Positions 34,763-44,807 are shown, counted from the stretch's first letter. The stretch is DNA of 64,000 nucleotides from Elizabethkingia occulta (GCF_002023715.1 NZ_MAHX01000016.1:434001-498000), one strand, 5' to 3'. Numbers and translations are program-made. Notes: generated by a model from the sequence alone, not told the origin.

Positions 34763-35143
34763 ATGAAAGAAATTATTTCTACAGACAATGCGCCAGCGGC
34801 AATCGGACCTTATTCTCAAGCGAATATGATCAATGGTGTTTTGTATATTTCAGGACAGATTCCAATGGACCCTGCAACAGGGAAAATACTTGATGGTATC
34901 GAGAAAGAAACACATCAGGTAATGAAGAATTTGCAAGCTATTCTGGATGCTGCAGGATTAACATTCAGAGATGTTGTAAAGTCTACAATCTTTCTGAAGA
35001 ATATGGATGATTTTGCTGTAATGAATGATATCTATGCATCTTACCTTGATTCTTCTTGCTATCCGGCGAGAGAAACGGTTCAGGTTTCATGTCTTCCTAA
35101 GAATGTGAATGTAGAAATTTCTATGATTGCACATAAGGGTTAG
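34763..35143 (+). CDS. ridA: RidA-family enamine/imine deaminase
   Basis: The 126-residue protein matches RidA/YjgF. Visible are APAAIGPYSQAN at the start, GVLYISGQIP, NLQAILDAAG, the substrate-binding arginine in CYPARETVQV (about residue 103) and the C-terminal VEISMIAHKG. RidA hydrolyses reactive 2-aminoacrylate and related imines formed by PLP enzymes, protecting other PLP enzymes from damage. A TATATTTG box (34742-34749) after the lptD stop may give it its own promoter. The small membrane-protein gene starts 6 bases downstream. Confidence 0.96.
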   Translation: MKEIISTDNAPAAIGPYSQANMINGVLYISGQIPMDPATGKILDGIEKETHQVMKNLQAILDAAGLTFRDVVKSTIFLKNMDDFAVMNDIYASYLDSSCYPARETVQVSCLPKNVNVEISMIAHKG

Positions 35144-35149
35144 TAGAAC

Positions 35150-35590
35150 GTGAATTTTTTAAGAAATACATTTGGTGTTATTTTGGGGCTGTTTGTTGCA
35201 GCTCTGATTATTACTCTCGGGGTTCGATTGAATCCTGCTTGGATTACCTATGAGCAATTTGCGCCTTTTAAAAGATGGGAGTATCTTCTTTACAGCGTCA
35301 GAAATAAAGATTATTTCTTCGTAGCATTGTTAGTGTCTTCGGGCATAGGAGCGATGATTGGAGGAGTGGTAACAGCACTGGTAGTAAAGTATGCAAAAGT
35401 GGCATATGCTATTCTTATTGGATTTATATTACTATTTATTGCTATGCTGGATGTTATTATATTTCCGTTTCATCCTACGTTTTATAAAATTTCCATTTTT
35501 CTTATATTTTTTCCATTTTCATGGATTGGGGGTAAGGTTGTTGAAGTTTTGACAAATAAGTGGAGTAAAATAAAAAAAAATAAAAGTTAA
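35150..35590 (+). CDS. Small membrane protein, unknown function
   Basis: The 146-residue protein starts at GTG and lies 6 bases after ridA, so the two are probably co-transcribed. Four hydrophobic segments can be seen: FGVILGLFVAALIITLGV (about 7-24), a stretch near 55-78 (FFVALLVSSGIGAMIGG), one at 85-105 (AYAILIGFILLFIAMLDVII) and one at 112-130. The C-terminus is strongly basic (NKWSKIKKNKS), so it is likely cytoplasmic. I do not recognise a family. Confidence 0.7.
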   Translation: MNFLRNTFGVILGLFVAALIITLGVRLNPAWITYEQFAPFKRWEYLLYSVRNKDYFFVALLVSSGIGAMIGGVVTALVVKYAKVAYAILIGFILLFIAMLDVIIFPFHPTFYKISIFLIFFPFSWIGGKVVEVLTNKWSKIKKNKS

Positions 35591-35668
35591 TTCTGTTTTT
35601 ATATGAAATAAATAATTTTAATATTTATTGAAAAATGAATTTTTCTGAAAAAATTAACTAAAATTAAG

Positions 35669-35698
35669 AGTGCATATTATTATATGTGCTTTTTTTTT
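35669..35698 (+). terminator. Hairpin with T-run before the tandem SusC/SusD genes
   Basis: In RNA, AGUGCAUAU pairs fully with AUAUGUGCU when two G-U pairs are allowed, with a UAUU loop, and is followed by eight T's. It ends the ridA/membrane-protein unit just before the promoter of the next SusC gene. Confidence 0.65.
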
Positions 35699-35699
35699 A

Positions 35700-35707
35700 T
35701 ACTTTTG
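35700..35707 (+). promoter_or_regulatory. TACTTTTG -7 box of the third SusC gene
   Basis: TACTTTTG matches TAnnTTTG and lies 30 bases before the start codon. It directly follows the terminator T-run. No -33 box is evident at the usual distance. The same octamer precedes the SusC gene at 40370. Confidence 0.5.
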
Positions 35708-35737
35708 ATAAAACGAATAATTAATAACCTGTAAATT

Positions 35738-38533
35738 ATGATGACTCAAGTTAAGAACATTGGGAAGATTGGCGTATGCTTTTTCCTAATGTCAGGGATG
35801 GTTCATGCTCAAAAAAAGAAGGACACCCTGAGCGAAAAAAAAATTGATGAAGTTATTGTTGTTGGCTATAAAAAGCAACGAAAAGAAACTTTAACAACAT
35901 CTGTATCTTCTGTTAGCGGAGACCAATTAAAAGATGTAGCTTCTCCGAACTTTCAAAATGCTTTGCAAGGAAAATTGCCGGGAGTTACCGTTGCTATAAG
36001 CAGTGGTAAACCAGGATCCAGCCCCACGATCAGAGTTAGAGGGATCACCAGTCTTAGTGGTGCAAACGATCCTTTGTATGTAGTAGATGGTGTTATTGTG
36101 CATGGTGGAGCAGATGTTCCGCCGGAGCAGATTGAAAGTATCACAGTACTAAAAGATACTGCAGCGACTTCTTTGTATGGATCGCGTGGTGCTGCTGGTG
36201 TAATTGTGATCACAACGAAAAGCGGCAAAGGAAGTTCTATAGGGATTAATATCAATAATACTTATAATTTCTTCAACAGCGGGAAATTTAAGGTAATGAA
36301 TACCCAACAGCAGAAAGAACGTTTTATGGAATTTGCTAATAATGGGGCGAATTTAAGTGATATTCTTTCAAAGGTTTCAGGCGGGACTATAACAAATCTT
36401 GACCAGATCAAAGATGATTATAACTGGTATGACGCCTCTACTCAGGTTGGTGAGGTTCTGGATACTAACCTTTCTTTTAGTAAAAGCAAGGAAGGCTCTA
36501 AAACTTATCTGGTAGCAGGCTATTATAGTGAAAAAGGTACCATTAAGGGGTATAAATTTGACAGGCTTTCGGCAAGATTTAACCATGAAGCGCAGATTAA
36601 TGATTGGTTTAAGGTTTCTCCAAAACTTTTCTTCAAATATGACATGGTGGATGATAGAGAATATTCATTGTTCGATAGTGCTATGAAAATGCCTTGGGAC
36701 GATCCGTATTTTTCTAACGGGAAACTTAAAAATGTTATTGATAATCCGGATATCGTCTGGTTTAGCCGTGACAGGAACAATTATCTGTATGACCGGGATT
36801 TGTATTATTCTAAAAACAATACATTCCAGGGGCAGGGGAATCTGGATTTTGAAGTTAAACTAACTAAAAACTTAAGATTTGTCTCCACCAATGGATTGAC
36901 GTACTACAATTATGATGACTTTTCTTATACAGACCCGGCAGCCTTTGGCGGAAGGGCTCCGGATATTAAAGGGACAACAAGTTCTTCGAATGCAATAAGA
37001 TGGACGAAGTATACCAACCAGATGCTGAAGTATGACAATGAATGGGGAAATCATAGATTCAATGCGCTTGTCGCTTATGAATACCAGGATTATATGTATA
37101 AGAGTTTCTATGCAGGCACCAAAAAGATTATTCCGGGAATGGAAATTTTGGGCGGTGCTGAAGCGAATGGTATTCCAAGTGGGGCAAAAAATGAATATGG
37201 CTTCAGATCGTTTCTAAGTAATTTTGACTATTCTTATGCCGACCGCTATCTGTTACAAGGTTCTGTAAGAACAGATGAGTCCTCTAAATTTACACCGGCA
37301 TATTCCAGAGGATGGTTTTGGGGAGTGAGTGCAGGGTGGAATCTGCATAATGAAAGTTTTTACGGAAATCTTAGCAATACTATAAATAAACTGAAAATCC
37401 GTGCGAGTTATGGTACACAGGGGAATACTCCTTATGAAGGGGTTCTTGGAGACGCTGCGCTGTATGGAACGTATAATATGTTAAGCAGATCCAACTATAG
37501 GGATGAAGTAGCATTAATCACTTGGACCCTTGCAAATAATACGCTTAAATGGGAAACCGTGAAACAGGGGAATATTGGGTTGGACGCCTCTTTATTTAAA
37601 AACCGTGTGAACATTACTTTTGATTGGTATAATAAAGATACACATGATCTTATTACAACCGTTCCGTTATCTTATCTGACGGGTTTTGATACGAAGTTGT
37701 CGAATATTGGGATGCTGAGAAACAGAGGTTTTGAAATTGCAGTAGATGCAGATATTGTCAGGAATCAGGACTGGACATGGAATATTGCGGCAAACTTTTC
37801 TATGAACAGAGCAAAATTTATCAGCCTTTATCTGAACAATCAAATTACGGGAAATTACATTAGAACTGAAGGTGAACGCTATTTAACTTACAGATTAAAA
37901 GAGTGGGCAGGTGTAGATGCGGCTACGGGAAATCCTTTATGGTATAAAGTGAATGCAGATGGAAGCAAAGAAACTGTGACAGACTGGAATAAGGCAACCT
38001 ATCAGGTTTTGGATAAGACCAGATTGCCTGACTTTAACGCAGGTGTAACAACTTCCTTATCTTATAAAGGCTTTACTTTATCTGCGAATGTGTATTTCAG
38101 TGTGGGTGGATATGTATATAACAGCGAACGTAGTTTGATGGATTCTGATGGTATTTATCCTTTCTATAACCAGATGGTGTTTAATGGTGACTGGATAAGA
38201 TGGAAAAAAGGTGATCCGGATGGAACCAATAATAGAGCTACACATCCGAGCCTTATCTATAATGATGGAAGAAGATCTAATCAGCCTTCTACCCGTTATC
38301 TTGAAGATGGTACATTTATTAAGATTAGAAATATTTCTTTGACGTATAACATTCCTAAAAACTTTTTACCGGGAAATATGTTTAAAAGTGCAAAGGTGAC
38401 AATGAGCCTGGATAACTTTTTCAGATTTACCAAGTTCTCCGGAATGGATCCCGAAGCAGGGATGACTGAAGATTCTTATTATAAATATCCGGTGCCTAAG
38501 AGTTTTTCAATGGGTATGAATCTTTCCTTCTAA
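35738..38533 (+). CDS. SusC-family TonB-linked outer-membrane transporter (tandem pair, first)
   Basis: The 931-residue protein has a signal peptide (GVCFFLMSGMVHAQ) almost identical to that of the SusC encoded at 40370. It then has the TonB-box-like DEVIVVGYKKQ. The plug shows IRVRGITSLSGANDPLYVVDG and VLKDTAATSLYGSRGAAGVI. The barrel ends SMGMNLSF with a terminal phenylalanine. The SusC carboxypeptidase-like N-domain is missing. Of two adjacent ATG codons the first is chosen because it aligns with the start of the paralogue. Its SusD partner starts 18 bases downstream. The two tandem pairs are clearly related along their length, so they arose by duplication. Substrate unknown. Confidence 0.95.
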   Translation: MMTQVKNIGKIGVCFFLMSGMVHAQKKKDTLSEKKIDEVIVVGYKKQRKETLTTSVSSVSGDQLKDVASPNFQNALQGKLPGVTVAISSGKPGSSPTIRVRGITSLSGANDPLYVVDGVIVHGGADVPPEQIESITVLKDTAATSLYGSRGAAGVIVITTKSGKGSSIGININNTYNFFNSGKFKVMNTQQQKERFMEFANNGANLSDILSKVSGGTITNLDQIKDDYNWYDASTQVGEVLDTNLSFSKSKEGSKTYLVAGYYSEKGTIKGYKFDRLSARFNHEAQINDWFKVSPKLFFKYDMVDDREYSLFDSAMKMPWDDPYFSNGKLKNVIDNPDIVWFSRDRNNYLYDRDLYYSKNNTFQGQGNLDFEVKLTKNLRFVSTNGLTYYNYDDFSYTDPAAFGGRAPDIKGTTSSSNAIRWTKYTNQMLKYDNEWGNHRFNALVAYEYQDYMYKSFYAGTKKIIPGMEILGGAEANGIPSGAKNEYGFRSFLSNFDYSYADRYLLQGSVRTDESSKFTPAYSRGWFWGVSAGWNLHNESFYGNLSNTINKLKIRASYGTQGNTPYEGVLGDAALYGTYNMLSRSNYRDEVALITWTLANNTLKWETVKQGNIGLDASLFKNRVNITFDWYNKDTHDLITTVPLSYLTGFDTKLSNIGMLRNRGFEIAVDADIVRNQDWTWNIAANFSMNRAKFISLYLNNQITGNYIRTEGERYLTYRLKEWAGVDAATGNPLWYKVNADGSKETVTDWNKATYQVLDKTRLPDFNAGVTTSLSYKGFTLSANVYFSVGGYVYNSERSLMDSDGIYPFYNQMVFNGDWIRWKKGDPDGTNNRATHPSLIYNDGRRSNQPSTRYLEDGTFIKIRNISLTYNIPKNFLPGNMFKSAKVTMSLDNFFRFTKFSGMDPEAGMTEDSYYKYPVPKSFSMGMNLSF

Positions 38534-38551
38534 TCTAATAAATTAAAAATC

Positions 38552-40219
38552 ATGAAAAAATATATTTTAAGTATATCAATTTTAACATCAGCCCTTGCTG
38601 TTAATAGCTGTAATATAGAAAGAGAACCCTATGTACCGGTTACAAATGAGGTGGTAAAAACAAAGGAAGGACTTCAGTATTTATTAAATGGTGCTTACCG
38701 ACAGTTAAGTGGTGCTGATAACGGAGTGGTAGTAAATATGTTCCGAAACGGTATCTTCGGAGGCGACGAAATTAATCTGAGTGGTACGACAACAGACTCT
38801 ATGATGTCTTTTTATGATCTGGTAAGGAATCCCAACAGTGACAGAATTAATCAGATATGGATACAGTCTTATAAAACTATTTTTATTATTAATAGTATCA
38901 TCACAAATATCACAGCTGGCGGAGATAAAGATTCAAATCATATGTTGGGCGAAGCTCATTATTTAAGAGCATTAACCAATTTCTTTCTGCTGGAAACTTT
39001 CTGTAAAGAATATACATTTGGCCCTGATAATATGGGGATTCCATTGAAAAAAACAACGGAAGAAGCAGATATCCCTCCCCGCTCAACTGTTGGGGAAAGC
39101 TATAATTTTGTACTGGAAGATTTGCTGAAAGCAGAACGGTTAATGGAAGGTGATACGGTAAACAAAATAAAAGCTTCCCAAGGAGCGGTACAGGCACTGC
39201 TGGCTCGTGTATATTTATATATGGGAAACAATACAAAAGCTCTGGAATATGCTAATAAGGTAATTAATAGCGGGAAGTATACATTGTTGTCAAAACAGGA
39301 TTTACCTAAATATCCTCAGTTTGTTCCTGAAAGTAATAGTGAGACGATTTTTGCGTTCCGTTTTGATGAAACCAATTACTCTGCATGGTATGGCTTAAGT
39401 TCAATGTTTGCTACAATTGATGGTGTTGGCTGGGGCGAAATGTATGTTTCGGATAAATATATTCAGCATATTCAGAAGTTCCCTCAGGATGTAAGAAATC
39501 AATTCATTGTACCAAATTACAAACTGGATAAAAACGGAAATAAAACACCAACGGTGTATTGGACGGAGTTTAATAATACCAATAAGTATTATGAATATAA
39601 GATTTATCCGGCGAATGTAGATGCAAATGGTAAACATATTTCTTTTGTTAAAGATGGTGTGACTTATCCTATCCTTACAGATACCTTTAATTACGGAGGA
39701 CCAACCTATACAAAAGACTATGCTATAATTAATGGCAGCAAACAATACCTGACCAAAGAATATGCAATGAACGACAGGAATGGCTATCCTAAATACTTTA
39801 TGTATAAATGTTCTTTCCAGCAGCAAAAAGATCACTTGTATTCACCTATTATTTCCAGACTGGCAGAAATGTATCTGATCAGAGCAGAGGTAAATGCAAA
39901 ACAGGGAAATATAGCAGGAACTCTGGAAGATATTAACCTGATTAGAAGGAGAGCAGGAGCACCTGAGTTTGCAAGTTTACCAGCAGATAAAACGGCACTG
40001 GATATGGTTCTGGAAGAAAGATGGTTAGAGTTTGCTTACGAAGGGCAGCGTAAATTTGATTTGGTTAGGAATAAAATGCCTATTGACAGACGGTTCCCTG
40101 GGGTGCATTTAAGCCAGACGAAGACGAAACAAATTGTACAGCCAGATGATAATGATTTGGTCTTCTATATACCTGAAGCGGAAATGAACAGAAATCCTGG
40201 AATGAAACAGAATCCTTAA
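38552..40219 (+). CDS. SusD-family lipoprotein (tandem pair, first)
   Basis: The 555-residue protein has a lipoprotein signal with cysteine in AVNSC (about residue 20). It shares the segment layout of the SusD encoded at 43152: CNIxRxPY at the mature N-terminus, LSGTTTDSMMSFYD, GEAHYLRALTNFFLLE, LARVYLYMGNNTKALEYANK (TPR-like), SRLAEMYLIRAEVNAKQGN and VLEERWLEFAYEGQRKFDLVRNK. It binds substrate at the surface over its SusC channel. A clear terminator follows at 40222-40253, so the two tandem pairs are separate transcription units. Confidence 0.94.
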   Translation: MKKYILSISILTSALAVNSCNIEREPYVPVTNEVVKTKEGLQYLLNGAYRQLSGADNGVVVNMFRNGIFGGDEINLSGTTTDSMMSFYDLVRNPNSDRINQIWIQSYKTIFIINSIITNITAGGDKDSNHMLGEAHYLRALTNFFLLETFCKEYTFGPDNMGIPLKKTTEEADIPPRSTVGESYNFVLEDLLKAERLMEGDTVNKIKASQGAVQALLARVYLYMGNNTKALEYANKVINSGKYTLLSKQDLPKYPQFVPESNSETIFAFRFDETNYSAWYGLSSMFATIDGVGWGEMYVSDKYIQHIQKFPQDVRNQFIVPNYKLDKNGNKTPTVYWTEFNNTNKYYEYKIYPANVDANGKHISFVKDGVTYPILTDTFNYGGPTYTKDYAIINGSKQYLTKEYAMNDRNGYPKYFMYKCSFQQQKDHLYSPIISRLAEMYLIRAEVNAKQGNIAGTLEDINLIRRRAGAPEFASLPADKTALDMVLEERWLEFAYEGQRKFDLVRNKMPIDRRFPGVHLSQTKTKQIVQPDDNDLVFYIPEAEMNRNPGMKQNP

Positions 40220-40221
40220 TA

Positions 40222-40253
40222 AAAAAACAGAGACCTAAGTCTCTGTTTTTTTT
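40222..40253 (+). terminator. Intrinsic terminator between the two tandem SusC/SusD units
   Basis: ACAGAGAC (40227-40234) and GTCTCTGT (40239-40246), extended by A/T pairs, form a stem with a CTAA loop, followed by T's. It lies directly after the SusD stop codon. Confidence 0.9.
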
Positions 40254-40313
40254 GTTGTATGTGATTTTTAATTACTTGTAAAGCAATATTTTAACACATA
40301 TTAAGAGAGCCTC

Positions 40314-40343
40314 TTGCCTATATAGGCATTTTTTGTACTTTTG
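40314..40343 (+). promoter_or_regulatory. Promoter of the fourth SusC gene (TTG-N19-TACTTTTG)
   Basis: TTG at 40314-40316 is followed after 19 bases by TACTTTTG (40336-40343), a good fit to the Bacteroidota promoter. The palindrome TGCCTATATAGGCA lies between the boxes and could be a regulator site. Confidence 0.6.
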
Positions 40344-40369
40344 AAACTGTTAAAAAAAAGTAATAATCT

Positions 40370-43138
40370 ATGAAGACTCAAATTAAAAATTTTGGGAAGG
40401 TAGGGGTGTGCTTTTTTCTGATGTCCGGCATGATACACGCTCAGACATCGAAAAAAAATGATACTCTTAGAGAAAGAGAAATTGAAGATGTTGTAATTGT
40501 AGGCTATAAGGCTCAAAAGAAGTCTAGTCTTACAGCAGCTGTTTCTATTATCTCTGACAAGAAACTGAAAGATGCTAACACTTCTGATGTGTCTAGCTTA
40601 CTACAAGGAAAAGCGGCGGGTGTACAGGTAATGCAAGGTGGAGGAGCCCCAGGATCTTCTGCAACAGTACAGGTAAGAGGAACTTCCACTATCAACGGGC
40701 CTAGCCAGGCATTATGGGTTGTGGATGGTGTTATGATGAATGATGTACCTAATCTTGATCCTAACCAGATTGAAAGTATTAATATTCTAAAAGATGCAAC
40801 TTCTACAGCATTATATGGTTCCAGAGGAGCAAATGGTGTTGTTCAGGTTTTCACAAAATCCGGTTCTGGAAAAGGAACAATGACTGTTTCTGTAAACAAT
40901 GCATTTAATACATTTACCAATGGCCGTTTTAAACTAATGAACGGGACACAGTTATACGATAACTTTGTTGCACTAAAGAATGCACCAGCTATTCCGAAAG
41001 AACTTAGAAATAATGGATATGATTGGTTGAAGAACGGGACTCAAACAGGTGTTGTTCAAAACTATACTATAGATTTTAGAGGAAGTTCACAAAACTCTAA
41101 AACCTACATCTCAGGAAACTACTATGATGAAAGTGGAACAGTTAAGGGCTATGATTTTAACAGATTATCTTTTAGAATTAATCATGACCAAACTGTAAAG
41201 CCATGGTTGACATTAAAGCCTAAGTTAAGTGTTGCCTACACTCAGGGAAAAGACAGACAGGGATCTTTATATGAAATGTATCTTAATATGCCTTGGGATA
41301 GTCCATATGATGCAAATGGAAATCTGATAAATCCATATAACTATAATGGAACATGGTATGGAAGAGATCAGGCAAACTATCTTCATGATTTGCAATGGAA
41401 CTATGGGAAGAGTAATCAGTTAGATTTAATTGGAAACTTTGATGCAGAGATTAAGTTTACGGATTATTTAAAGTTTGTATCTACCAATAGTGTTACATAT
41501 AAAAACTATGATGATATGTCTTATGTAGACATGAGATCTATTAGTGGAGAAAGTAATAAAGGATCATTGACAGAGTCTTATGTTAAAGACATTGGCAAGT
41601 TCTTTAATCAGATGATAAGATTTGACAAGGATTTTGGTAAAAGTAATGTTAATGCTTTAGCAGCTTATGAATATAGTGACAGATATTACAAATATTCCAG
41701 AGCGCAAGTATTTGGAGTAGTGCCAGGAACTGATATTTTTGATACAGGAGCTTCTACAGGAGCAAAGCCAAGTGGTGCTAAATATGACAGAGCGTATAAT
41801 GCATTTTTATTCAATGCTGAATATGTATATGATAAAAAATATTTTGTTCAGGGGTCTTTAAGAAATGAATCTTCTTCTGCATTTGGTGCCGGAAATAGAA
41901 ATGGAATGTTCTATTCTTATAGTTTGGGATGGAATATCCATAAAGAAAAATTCTTTAATGTTAAGCAGATTAATGAATGGAAATTAAGAGCAAGTAGAGG
42001 TCTTGTTGGAAATACGCCTAGTCCAAACTATGGATGGCAGGATTTGTATGCCCTAACTCAGAAATATAATGGAGAGATTGGTGCTACCTGGAGTCAACTA
42101 GGAAATCCTGCTTTAACATGGGAATCTATCTATCAGAATAATATAGGTACAGACCTAAGAATGTTTAATAATCGTTTGACTCTTAATGTTGATTATTTTA
42201 ATAATAAGACGAAAAACTTATTGATGCGTGTTACGTTACCATCTTTAACAGGTGTTGATAGACAATATCTGAATGTTGGAGATGTAAGAAACAAAGGATG
42301 GGAATTTAACTTTAACTACGCAATTATTAAGAAACAAGATCTTTCTTGGGATTTAGGATTTAATATCAGTACTTATCAGAACCGGGTTCTTTCCACCAGA
42401 AATAATGCTACTCAAATCTTAGACAACTATCATGTAGCTATGACTGGGTATGATGTTAACTCTTTCTATATGAGAAAATGGATGGGGGTTAATTCTGATA
42501 ATGGAAAAGGACAGTGGGAAGTAGTTAATGCGGATGGAAGCAGAAGTTTGACAACGAACTATAATGCAGCAACTGTTCAGGTTGTAGGAGCTTCTACTCC
42601 AGATTACTATGGATCAGTAAGTACTAACTTAACAATCAAGAATTTCTATTTGAATGCAAACTTCTATTTCTCTCAAGGAGGACAAATTTATAATTCTACT
42701 AGGGAGTTATTTGATTCTGATGGCGCTTATCCTTATTATAACCAAATGGTATTAAAAGATAGTTGGAGCAGATGGCAAAAACCTGGTGATGTTGCAACAC
42801 ATCCTGAAGCTATCTATAACAACAATACTTTAGTGAATAAGCCTTCTTCAAGATACTTAGAGGATGCAAGTTATGTGAAACTTAGGTCATTGAGAATAGG
42901 ATATAACTTCCCAGCATCTTTAGCAGAGAAAATATGGGTAAAGAATGCTAGTATTTATATTATGGGTGAAAACTTATTAACTATTACAAAATTCTCAGGT
43001 GTAGATCCTGAAGTTGGGGCATACGGATCAAGAGATTTAACTCTTGATACTTCTACTGGTGGAAATTATTCCGGAAATGCTAATGTTATTTATCCGGTTC
43101 CAAGACGTATTTCTTTAGGGTTTAATTTCTCATTTTAA
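40370..43138 (+). CDS. SusC-family TonB-linked outer-membrane transporter (tandem pair, second)
   Basis: The 922-residue protein starts with MKTQIKNFGKVGVCFFLMSG and signal cleavage after HAQ, closely matching the SusC encoded at 35738. After the TonB-box-like EDVVIVGYKAQ the plug contains VQVRGTSTINGPSQALWVVDG and ILKDATSTALYGSRGANGVV. The barrel ends in LGFNFSF. It is paired with a SusD gene 13 bases downstream. It has its own promoter, so it can be regulated apart from the first tandem pair. The sequence divergence between the two SusC proteins suggests different substrates. Confidence 0.95.
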   Translation: MKTQIKNFGKVGVCFFLMSGMIHAQTSKKNDTLREREIEDVVIVGYKAQKKSSLTAAVSIISDKKLKDANTSDVSSLLQGKAAGVQVMQGGGAPGSSATVQVRGTSTINGPSQALWVVDGVMMNDVPNLDPNQIESINILKDATSTALYGSRGANGVVQVFTKSGSGKGTMTVSVNNAFNTFTNGRFKLMNGTQLYDNFVALKNAPAIPKELRNNGYDWLKNGTQTGVVQNYTIDFRGSSQNSKTYISGNYYDESGTVKGYDFNRLSFRINHDQTVKPWLTLKPKLSVAYTQGKDRQGSLYEMYLNMPWDSPYDANGNLINPYNYNGTWYGRDQANYLHDLQWNYGKSNQLDLIGNFDAEIKFTDYLKFVSTNSVTYKNYDDMSYVDMRSISGESNKGSLTESYVKDIGKFFNQMIRFDKDFGKSNVNALAAYEYSDRYYKYSRAQVFGVVPGTDIFDTGASTGAKPSGAKYDRAYNAFLFNAEYVYDKKYFVQGSLRNESSSAFGAGNRNGMFYSYSLGWNIHKEKFFNVKQINEWKLRASRGLVGNTPSPNYGWQDLYALTQKYNGEIGATWSQLGNPALTWESIYQNNIGTDLRMFNNRLTLNVDYFNNKTKNLLMRVTLPSLTGVDRQYLNVGDVRNKGWEFNFNYAIIKKQDLSWDLGFNISTYQNRVLSTRNNATQILDNYHVAMTGYDVNSFYMRKWMGVNSDNGKGQWEVVNADGSRSLTTNYNAATVQVVGASTPDYYGSVSTNLTIKNFYLNANFYFSQGGQIYNSTRELFDSDGAYPYYNQMVLKDSWSRWQKPGDVATHPEAIYNNNTLVNKPSSRYLEDASYVKLRSLRIGYNFPASLAEKIWVKNASIYIMGENLLTITKFSGVDPEVGAYGSRDLTLDTSTGGNYSGNANVIYPVPRRISLGFNFSF

Positions 43139-43151
43139 AAAGTAAAAAATT

Positions 43152-44807
43152 ATGAAAAAGATATTCTTATCATTTGTAACATTAACAGTATTAGTAGGGT
43201 GTAATATAGACAGAACACCTTATAACTCTAAAGAATCCGATGTTGTATTAGGAGATGCTACTGGTTTAAGATCTATAACATTGGGTAATTATGCTCTTCT
43301 AAAGGGAGATGCCAGTGGTGGCGGATTTTTTAATAACCTATATAGAGTAGGAGAATATGGTGGTGATAATATTGATATAAGCGGAACGACTACCGATCAG
43401 TTTTTTTATTATTATAACTACAGAAGTATTAAAAATAATGGCAGATCCAATATTATTTGGAATAATGGTTATAAGGCAATTGTGGGTGCAAACAGAGCTA
43501 TAATCAAATTTGCCGAAGGAAAAGATACTGAAACAGATCAACTTTTAGGTGAAAACTATTTCCTTAGAGCATATGTGTACTTTTCTTTAGTTAATGTTTT
43601 TGGAAAACCATATAATCAGGGAACAAGTAATTTAGGCGTTCCGTTGAAGCTTTCAGATGATGTTAACGATTTGCCAGCAAGGGCTACAGTAGGAGCCGTA
43701 TATGACCAGGTTGTAAAAGATCTTCAAAAAGCGGAGCAGTTAATGACTGTAGATAAAGGAAATGTATATGCATCTAAGGAAGCTGCGCAAGCTTTACTAT
43801 CCAGAGTATATCTCTATATGGAGAATAATGATAAGACAATAGAGTATGCTGATAAGGTAATTAATTCAGGTAAATATTCTCTTTTATCGACGACAGAATT
43901 ACCATTATATTCTACAAAAACACCGGAGAATAATCAAGAAACAATTTTTGCTTTCAAATATAATAAAGATGGTGATTATACAGATGGTTGGTATACAATA
44001 GGTTCTATGTATGCCAATATTCAGAATGTTGGCTGGGGTGAAATGTATGCTTCTGCATCATATCTGGATCTGATTAACCAAAATCCGAAAGATGCCAGAT
44101 TAAAATTTATATCTCCTAAATATGCAGATCCTAAAACCCAAGCAGTATATTGGGTGCAAAAAGGAAACAATGCTTCAGGAGCGATAACTTATAATTATAA
44201 GTTCCAGAAAACTTTCCAAAAGAATAATGCTACTTATTTTACTATGGATGGTGTAGATTATCAGGTTCAGACGGAAGTAGCTCCGAATAAAACCAATTAT
44301 TATTTTGTGAATTCCGGAGGTTCAAAAACATATGTTACTTTAGATTATGACATGGATAAAAGAAATGGTTATCCAAAATTCTATATCCTGAAATGTTCAT
44401 TACAGGAAGGTGTTCCACAACTTTGGTCTCCCGTTGTTGTAAGGTTAGCTGAGATTTATCTAAACCGAGCTGAAGCTTATGCTAAGAAAGGAAATGTAGG
44501 TTCTGCATTAGTAGATGTAAATATCATAAGAACACGTGCTGGAATTCCTGTTTATACCTCTGTAGCTCCTGGAATGACAATATTGGATATTGTATTACAA
44601 GAGAGGAGACTTGAATTGGCTTTTGAAGCACAAAGAAAATATGATGTATTTAGAAATAAACTAAATATGAACAGAGAATATCCAGGTACACACTTAAATG
44701 GAGATAACCCATTCTATACAGTACCTTATACTAATAATAGAATAATAGAGTATATTCCTGAGCAGCAAATTCAGATTCAACCAAATCTGATTCAAAATCC
44801 AGATTAA
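43152..44807 (+). CDS. SusD-family lipoprotein (tandem pair, second)
   Basis: The 551-residue protein has a lipoprotein signal with cysteine in VLVGC (about residue 17) and the mature start CNIDRTPYNSKES. Family features are ISGTTTDQFFYYYN, GENYFLRAYVYFSLVNVFG, LLSRVYLYMENNDKTIEYADK, VRLAEIYLNRAEAYAKKGN and VLQERRLELAFEAQRKYDVFRNK. It is a paralogue of the SusD encoded at 38552 and would cap the SusC channel encoded 13 bases upstream. Transcription ends at the hairpin 44813-44845. Confidence 0.94.
   Translation: MKKIFLSFVTLTVLVGCNIDRTPYNSKESDVVLGDATGLRSITLGNYALLKGDASGGGFFNNLYRVGEYGGDNIDISGTTTDQFFYYYNYRSIKNNGRSNIIWNNGYKAIVGANRAIIKFAEGKDTETDQLLGENYFLRAYVYFSLVNVFGKPYNQGTSNLGVPLKLSDDVNDLPARATVGAVYDQVVKDLQKAEQLMTVDKGNVYASKEAAQALLSRVYLYMENNDKTIEYADKVINSGKYSLLSTTELPLYSTKTPENNQETIFAFKYNKDGDYTDGWYTIGSMYANIQNVGWGEMYASASYLDLINQNPKDARLKFISPKYADPKTQAVYWVQKGNNASGAITYNYKFQKTFQKNNATYFTMDGVDYQVQTEVAPNKTNYYFVNSGGSKTYVTLDYDMDKRNGYPKFYILKCSLQEGVPQLWSPVVVRLAEIYLNRAEAYAKKGNVGSALVDVNIIRTRAGIPVYTSVAPGMTILDIVLQERRLELAFEAQRKYDVFRNKLNMNREYPGTHLNGDNPFYTVPYTNNRIIEYIPEQQIQIQPNLIQNPD

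Noticed and set aside
40298-40316. Second terminator before the fourth SusC gene
   Set aside because: The palindrome here has no workable loop and sits between promoter boxes, and a full terminator already lies at 40222-40253.
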